From an uncultured Romboutsia sp. (GTDB lineage Bacteria > Bacillota > Clostridia > Peptostreptococcales > Peptostreptococcaceae): a stretch of DNA of 9,690 bases. Under the pieces are notes generated by a model. The model did not search any database and was not told the DNA's origin. It saw only the letters and a list, made by a program, of their open reading frames with translations. Positions 5,607-9,690 of this stretch are shown in pieces. The translations under genes were made by a program, and so were the position numbers. Position 1 is the first letter of the stretch, and every line of letters starts with the position of its first letter. The stretch covers positions 1 to 9,690 of the forward strand of contig CALFLM010000104.1 of NCBI GenBank assembly GCA_937880075.1. The letters are read 5' to 3'.

Positions 5607-7917
5607 TAAAGATATATTAAAAGTATCTACAGATGATTTTACACTATACATATCTGGTAGTAGTGAAAATAAAAAGTTTAAAGCCACAAACAACAATAAA
5701 AATATAAATGCTTACTTAGGTATAACAACAAATTATGATTACACTAAGGAAGCTATAAATAGTTTTAGTGAGTTAGAAATAAACAACACTGATACAATGT
5801 ATCCAAGCTTTTTTGAGGATGGAATATACAATATATATTTAGAAAATAACACTAATGATAAAATTGAAATATACCATGAGCACAAGGAAATAAGAGAAAA
5901 CATAATAACTAGAGGTAAAAATATATTTGGATCTTTTAAGTTTAATGGAGATGTAGGATTTTCTACATTTAAAACAATTAAAAATAATAGTGAAGTGTTA
6001 TCTTTAACGATACAAGTATTTCCATCAAAGCTTGATTATATGGATGATTATAATGAAATATTAAAAGATATAAATGAAGAGATAACATCATTAGTATTTG
6101 ATTTTTTAAACAAGACTTTTTCAAGTGTAAATATATCTTATAATAAAAATCAAACGGGACTTGAGTTTATAGTTATACTTAACAACATATATGAAAAGCT
6201 AGAAAAAGCAATAAATAGAATTGAAAGATTTCCAAAGCATAGTGTTATAAATGAATACAACTTAAAAAATAAAAACAAATGTAAAGTGGTAGGAATAAAA
6301 GAAAGTATAAAGCATTTAAGAAAAAATCATACATCAACAAATGTAGTTGAGGTTAGAAAAAATACAACTTTAGATATATTTGAAAATCAATATATAAAGT
6401 ACATTATAAAAAGAACAGTAAACAAAATAAAGAGTGCTAAATTAACACTTGAAAAAGAAAATAAAGTTGATACTAATTATTACAATAAACTAAATGAATA
6501 TGAAAAAAGACTAACTTACCATCTTAATACATTTTTTAAGAATATAAGTGATATAAATAACAATAAATCTATGACATTAGCCTTTAAAATGGCAAGTGGA
6601 TACAAAGAATGTTATTACTACTATTTACTCTTATCAAAAAGTTTAGATATAAGCAGTGGACTTTACGATATTAGTAATAAAAAATTATGGAATTTGTATG
6701 AAATATGGTGCTATATAAAAATACATAGCATTATAAAAGAGCTAGGATATGAAGCAAAAGAAAACTCCATAATACAATCAACATCAAATGGATTAACACT
6801 ATCACTTATGCAAAATAAAGAAGCTAAATGTATATACGAAAATAAAGAAGGTAAAAAAATAGAATTATTTTACAATAAACAATACAATAAACTACCTACA
6901 ACAAACCAAAGACCAGATACAGTACTTTGCCTAAAGGGTGTCGGGAAAACCGACAGGGTGTATATATTTGATGCTAAGTATAGAATCTATGTAGATAACA
7001 ACGGAAATATATGTCCTATGGAAGATGATATAAATATTATGCATAGATATAGAGATTCTATAGTAAGTAAAAGTAGTATAAATAATCATTTTAAATATGA
7101 ATCAGTTGGAGCTTATGTAATGTTTCCTTGTAGTGATGAAAAAATATTTGAGGAAAATAAATATTACAAAAGTATAGAGAAAGTTAATATAGGTGCAATT
7201 CCTATGCTTCCAGGTTCAACTTCTCTTATGAAAAAGCATTTATCAAATATTATAAATGAATCATATATAGAAGCTATAAACAACAATCCTGTATTTGATG
7301 AAGAAGATGATTATTATAAGTTTAAGAATAAAAATGTAATGATAGTAAATTCAAAGGATAAAGATCATTTTGATACTTATAAAAAACATAAATTTTATCA
7401 TATACCTAAAAAATCATTATCAAAGATAAATTTAGATATTAAGTATTTGGCCTTTTATCAACCTATTGATAAATCAAATTCAAGTAATAAGTTTAATAAT
7501 GACTTTGGCATAGAGTATTATGCAAAAATTAAAGACTATTATGAGTATAAAAGAATAGATTGTAAAGAACTTAAGTGTGATAATGGTAAAGAAAATGACA
7601 TTTATTTAAGATTTGAACTTGATGAATTAAAAAAGGTAGCACCTATTCATAGAGTTGAGTATGGTATAAGAATTTTAAATTATACAACTTTATATCTGTT
7701 AAAAACAGCTACTACAATGCATGAACTTTATTTAAGTAGTAGAAGAGAAATAGATGTTTATAAGATACTTAAAAAGATTAGTAAGGATAAAAATATAAAT
7801 CTTAGAAAAGAAAATGATGGATTTTATATAGGGAGTGATTTTGTTAAAGTATTAGATAATGGTGATATAAAACTAAATGGAGATAAAGTAAATATAACTG
7901 AATTAATGAATTTATAA
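5578..7917 (+). CDS. McrC-like DUF2357/PD-(D/E)xK nuclease, effector subunit of a type IV-like restriction system
   Basis: This 779-residue protein has the order expected of large McrC relatives. A beta-rich N-terminal part runs to about 250. A DUF2357-like helical region follows, with DIFENQYIKYIIKR from 266 and a coiled stretch to about 320. The nuclease core has LWNLYEIWCY from 370, the catalytic pair RPD (D447) and FDAK (D465, K467), and AIPMLPG after it. The PD...DxK pattern is intact, so the enzyme is probably active as a metal-dependent endonuclease once driven by its McrB-like partner. Residues about 565-779 are an extra C-terminal region (YLAFYQ at 623, FGIEYYAKI, YLRFELDEL at 676) absent from E. 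coli McrC, which is less than half this size. I cannot assign that region. The gene overlaps its partner by 29 bases and ends just before a strong terminator. A GC-rich palindrome lies between the catalytic motifs. Confidence 0.87.
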   Translation: MMGMLVTGTNKDILKVSTDDFTLYISGSSENKKFKATNNNKNINAYLGITTNYDYTKEAINSFSELEINNTDTMYPSFFEDGIYNIYLENNTNDKIEIYHEHKEIRENIITRGKNIFGSFKFNGDVGFSTFKTIKNNSEVLSLTIQVFPSKLDYMDDYNEILKDINEEITSLVFDFLNKTFSSVNISYNKNQTGLEFIVILNNIYEKLEKAINRIERFPKHSVINEYNLKNKNKCKVVGIKESIKHLRKNHTSTNVVEVRKNTTLDIFENQYIKYIIKRTVNKIKSAKLTLEKENKVDTNYYNKLNEYEKRLTYHLNTFFKNISDINNNKSMTLAFKMASGYKECYYYYLLLSKSLDISSGLYDISNKKLWNLYEIWCYIKIHSIIKELGYEAKENSIIQSTSNGLTLSLMQNKEAKCIYENKEGKKIELFYNKQYNKLPTTNQRPDTVLCLKGVGKTDRVYIFDAKYRIYVDNNGNICPMEDDINIMHRYRDSIVSKSSINNHFKYESVGAYVMFPCSDEKIFEENKYYKSIEKVNIGAIPMLPGSTSLMKKHLSNIINESYIEAINNNPVFDEEDDYYKFKNKNVMIVNSKDKDHFDTYKKHKFYHIPKKSLSKINLDIKYLAFYQPIDKSNSSNKFNNDFGIEYYAKIKDYYEYKRIDCKELKCDNGKENDIYLRFELDELKKVAPIHRVEYGIRILNYTTLYLLKTATTMHELYLSSRREIDVYKILKKISKDKNINLRKENDGFYIGSDFVKVLDNGDIKLNGDKVNITELMNL
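6936..6960 (+). repeat. GC-rich 25-base palindromic island inside the McrC-like gene
   Basis: Direct repeats GGGTG (6936-6940 and 6956-6960) flank an inverted repeat GTCGG (6940-6944) / CCGAC (6950-6954) with a GAAAA loop. It is in frame and encodes a turn between the two catalytic motifs, using codons rare in its surroundings (GTC, GGG, ACC, AGG, GTG). Its bases 6951-6959 (CGACAGGGT) are exactly complementary to 7928-7936 in the operon terminator. It may be a small insertion or simply a stable mRNA hairpin. Confidence 0.5.
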
Positions 7918-7920
7918 AAT

Positions 7921-7959
7921 AAAAAATACCCTGTCGTAAAAAATGACAGGGGATTTTTT
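7921..7959 (+). terminator. Strong Rho-independent terminator of the McrB/McrC-like operon
   Basis: CCCTGTC (7929-7935) pairs with GACAGGG (7945-7951) around a 9-base loop. After one mismatch (A7928/G7952) the stem continues with seven A-T pairs, ending in TTTTTT (7954-7959). The matching A-run on the left would serve as a T-run for transcription from the other strand, so it could work both ways. It starts four bases after the stop codon. Confidence 0.88.
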
Positions 7960-8123
7960 ATATATAGCCCTAGCTACTTCCTTATTTCTCAACAAGAAAC
8001 CAACAAACAATGGTATAAATAATTAATATGTAATCTAACATATGGAAAAATAATAAGAAAAATAAAAATACAAACAATTTAAGACAAATATTTGCGAAAA
8101 AAGATAAAAAAATACGGAAAATA

Positions 8124-8168
8124 ACAAGAAAATCTTGTATAATAGAAAGCATTAAACAAACAGGAGGA
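8124..8168 (+). promoter_or_regulatory. Candidate promoter with overlapping operator-like dyad and ribosome binding site for the membrane-anchored protein
   Basis: TATAAT is at 8138-8143, with no clear -35 upstream. A perfect dyad, ACAAGA-AAA-TCTTGT (8124-8138), runs into the first base of the -10, where a bound repressor would block polymerase. AGGAGGA at 8162-8168 is a near-perfect Shine-Dalgarno 6 bases before ATG 8175. The stretch 7960-8123 between the terminator and this site holds no reading frame or structure that I can support. Confidence 0.5.
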
Positions 8169-8174
8169 CAATAT

Positions 8175-8993
8175 ATGAAATTTACAAAAAATATTTTATT
8201 GCTATTACTGTTAACCGTATCACTATTTATGATTACAAAATATACAAATAAAGCATTTGATGATGCTATAAATGAAGGCAAAAGAAAAGTAGCAAGCAAT
8301 GATTTAGAAACAGCAAAGGAAATGTTTGTATTAGCCCTTGAAGAAAAACCTAAAAATAAAGAAGCAAAAGCATTATATAATCAAACAACAAAATTAATAG
8401 AAGCAACCAAGCTAAAAGAAGATAACATAGAAAAATCAAAATCTACATGTGAGGAAGTATTAAACATAGAAACTGAATCTAATATAGTAAAAAATAAAGC
8501 TAAAATCTTATTAGAAGAAATGAATTCTATTATAGAAAGTAATAATAAATTAAAATCAAAAATTCAAGAAAAAATTTCAAAAATAGAAAAGACTATAAAT
8601 AATAGAGAATATGAAGCTGCAAAAGAAGAATTAAATAGTTTAAAAGAAGAAATTAAAGAAGAAAAAGTTTTAGCTGATGAAATGCAGGAAGTTAATGACT
8701 TAATAAATAAATGTAATGAAGAGCTAGAGCTATTAAGACAGGCCAAAGAGGCTGAAGCTAAAAAGAATAATCCGGTATATCCTATGACAGAAGCTAAAGC
8801 ATTAGAAATATTAAGCAATAAATATCCAGGATATACATATCTAGGAAACTGTGAAATAGGTTATGAAACTATAAATGGTATTAGTGAAGCTGCATATGTA
8901 TTTACATTTATAAATGATGAAACAAAAACACCTTATGCTGGATGGGTATTTAGAAATGGTGAATACAAACTTAAACCGATAATACAAGATTAA
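8175..8993 (+). CDS. Membrane-anchored TPR/coiled-coil protein of unknown function
   Basis: Of the 272 residues, K2-K5 followed by a hydrophobic run at 7-20 form an uncleaved signal anchor or a signal peptide; there is no lipobox cysteine, so it is not a lipoprotein. Residues 32-67 fit one TPR-like helix pair (EGKRKVASNDLETAKEMF, then LEEKPKNKEAKALY). Residues about 70-197 are a charged, Glu/Lys-rich helical coil with a second TPR-like stretch (NNREYEAAKEELNSL). A compact C-terminal domain (about 203-268: MTEAKALEIL, YVFTFINDE, YAGWVFRNGEY) resembles small PepSY-like extracytoplasmic folds. Most of the protein should therefore lie outside the membrane. It has its own promoter-like site and follows a strong terminator, so I do not place it in the restriction operon. 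I do not recognise a named family, and the function is unknown. Confidence 0.78.
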   Translation: MKFTKNILLLLLLTVSLFMITKYTNKAFDDAINEGKRKVASNDLETAKEMFVLALEEKPKNKEAKALYNQTTKLIEATKLKEDNIEKSKSTCEEVLNIETESNIVKNKAKILLEEMNSIIESNNKLKSKIQEKISKIEKTINNREYEAAKEELNSLKEEIKEEKVLADEMQEVNDLINKCNEELELLRQAKEAEAKKNNPVYPMTEAKALEILSNKYPGYTYLGNCEIGYETINGISEAAYVFTFINDETKTPYAGWVFRNGEYKLKPIIQD

Positions 8994-8999
8994 AATATC

Positions 9000-9026
9000 T
9001 AATTTGAAAAAATTTTTAACAAATTA
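9000..9026. terminator. Weak AT-only hairpin after the membrane-anchored protein gene
   Basis: TAATTTG (9000-9006) pairs with CAAATTA (9020-9026), with AAAAAATTTTTAA between. There is one G-C pair and no T-run on the plus strand, while the opposite strand would have one. It may be a poor terminator or chance. ACAAAT (9019-9024) can also pair with ATTTGT (9037-9042). Confidence 0.25.
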
Positions 9027-9117
9027 AAAAATATAAATTTGTACCTAACATTAATCTATGTCGTGTTTTTTGACTGTGTATTTTACTGTATATAACTGAA
9101 TAATGATATTAAAAATA

Positions 9118-9162
9118 TATACTACTTAGTAACTCTATGGTTTATAATAATTTCTGAGGTGA
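9118..9162 (+). promoter_or_regulatory. Candidate MerR-type promoter, operator and ribosome binding site
   Basis: TATAAT at 9143-9148 has a weak TATACT (9118-9123) 19 bases upstream, the long spacer typical of MerR-controlled promoters. An imperfect dyad, TTAGTAAC (9126-9133) / GTTTATAA (9140-9147, 6 of 8 complementary), fills that spacer, suggesting self-regulation. GAGGTGA (9156-9162) is the ribosome binding site for ATG 9169. A TTGACT at 9070-9075 has only a TATAAC 15 bases on and is less likely. Confidence 0.4.
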
Positions 9163-9168
9163 TATTAA

Positions 9169-9690
9169 ATGAAACTATCAATAGGTCAAGTAAGCAAGCT
9201 ATACGACATAAGCAAAGATACATTAAGATACTATGATAAAATAGGACTTTTAAAACCTGAAGTAAACGAAGAAAATGGATATAGATACTACTCGTATAAG
9301 CATTTAGACCAACTAAGTTTAATATTATGGACTAAATATCTTGGAATATCTTTATCAGATATAAAAGAAACAATAGAAAGTGAGGATATAAAAGAATACA
9401 GTAATTTAGTAAAAAAACAACAAAATATAATAACTGAAAAAATAAATAAATTAAAAAATTTACAAAATCATTTAAAAGAAACTAGTAAGATACTAGATGA
9501 AATAATAAACTATAAAAATGAATATGATTTTGACAAAATAGAAATAAAAAATGAAAATAATATTTTTTACGGTATAAATGTAAAAAAAGCATTAAATGAA
9601 AATCTTTATATAGACTATATAAAAGAAATAGAAAAAGCTAATGAAGTAGAATATGAAGAAAAGTATTTTACATATATAATTAATATATTA
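9169..9690 (+). CDS. MerR-family transcriptional regulator (3' truncated by window edge)
   Basis: The frame is open from ATG 9169 to the end of the window (174 codons, no stop). The N-terminus, MKLSIGQVSKLYDISKDTLR followed by YYDKIGLLKPE, is a classic MerR winged helix-turn-helix: residues 1-40 include the recognition helix and the RYYDKIGLL signature, and NGYRYYS near 41-47 is the wing. A dimerising coil follows at about 75-115, then the start of a C-terminal part (from about 125, DKIEIKNENNIFYGI) that looks like an effector-binding domain. It should be a cytoplasmic dimer that twists its operator DNA when a ligand binds. The ligand is unknown because the sensing domain is cut off. Its targets may be itself and genes beyond the right edge. 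The start is supported by GAGGTGA upstream. Confidence 0.9.
   Translation, partial: MKLSIGQVSKLYDISKDTLRYYDKIGLLKPEVNEENGYRYYSYKHLDQLSLILWTKYLGISLSDIKETIESEDIKEYSNLVKKQQNIITEKINKLKNLQNHLKETSKILDEIINYKNEYDFDKIEIKNENNIFYGINVKKALNENLYIDYIKEIEKANEVEYEEKYFTYIINIL

Noticed and set aside
7982..8299. Minus-strand frame of 105 codons across the gap before the membrane-anchored protein gene
   Set aside because: It overlaps the well-supported plus-strand start, promoter and ribosome binding site, and its Phe/Ile/Leu-rich product is the expected reverse image of A-rich DNA.
8175..8993. Membrane-anchored coiled-coil protein as a third member of the restriction system
   Set aside because: A strong terminator at 7921-7959, a separate promoter-like site and an export signal argue for a separate unit. 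Some McrBC offshoots do have coiled-coil partners, but those are cytoplasmic and operonic.
1..9690. CRISPR array, tRNA, riboswitch, insertion sequence or attachment site
   Set aside because: No regularly spaced repeats, no cloverleaf or CCA-type end, no T-box/riboswitch core, no transposase frame and no long terminal repeats were seen on either strand.

Overview
The DNA is very AT-rich, with Ile mostly ATA, Arg mostly AGA, strong AAGGAG/AGGAGG ribosome binding sites and every real gene on the plus strand. This suggests a low-GC Firmicute of class Clostridia. The TIM-barrel protein and the overall codon style resemble the Peptostreptococcaceae (the Clostridioides/Paraclostridium/Romboutsia group), but the genus cannot be fixed from this window. 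No tRNA, rRNA, CRISPR array, insertion sequence or phage gene was seen.

Layout. (1) 1-1707 is the 3' part of a superfamily II helicase with a C-terminal DUF3427 region, cut by the left edge. (2) 1802-2506 encodes a 234-residue TIM-barrel protein of unknown reaction, with its own -10 box and ribosome binding site. (3) 2507-2960 has no intact gene. It holds a frameshifted gene remnant, an orphan ribosome binding site and, next to the following gene, a 12-bp dyad plus an extended -10 promoter. (4) 2961-5606 and 5578-7917 are a translationally coupled pair: a McrB-like AAA+ NTPase (881 aa) and a McrC-like DUF2357/PD-(D/E)xK nuclease (779 aa), closed by a strong terminator at 7921-7959. (5) 8175-8993 is a separately promoted, membrane-anchored TPR/coiled-coil protein. 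(6) 9169-9690 is the 5' part of a MerR-family regulator, cut by the right edge.

How the genes work together. The coupled pair is most simply read as a two-component, modification-dependent (type IV, McrBC-type) restriction system. The AAA+ subunit would bind target nucleic acid through its N-terminal half and assemble as a motor, and the partner would cleave. Both proteins are much larger than E. coli McrB and McrC, and each carries extra domains that I cannot assign. Those domains are where new biology would lie. The upstream helicase belongs to a family often found as a nuclease-helicase in restriction and defence neighbourhoods, so 1-7917 may be part of a defence island. The TIM-barrel gene between them looks like ordinary metabolism. 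The membrane protein and the MerR gene have their own signals and are probably unrelated to the defence pair.

Limits. Family assignments come from recognised motifs, not searches. Promoters, operators and AT-only hairpins are tentative because such patterns arise easily by chance in DNA of this composition.
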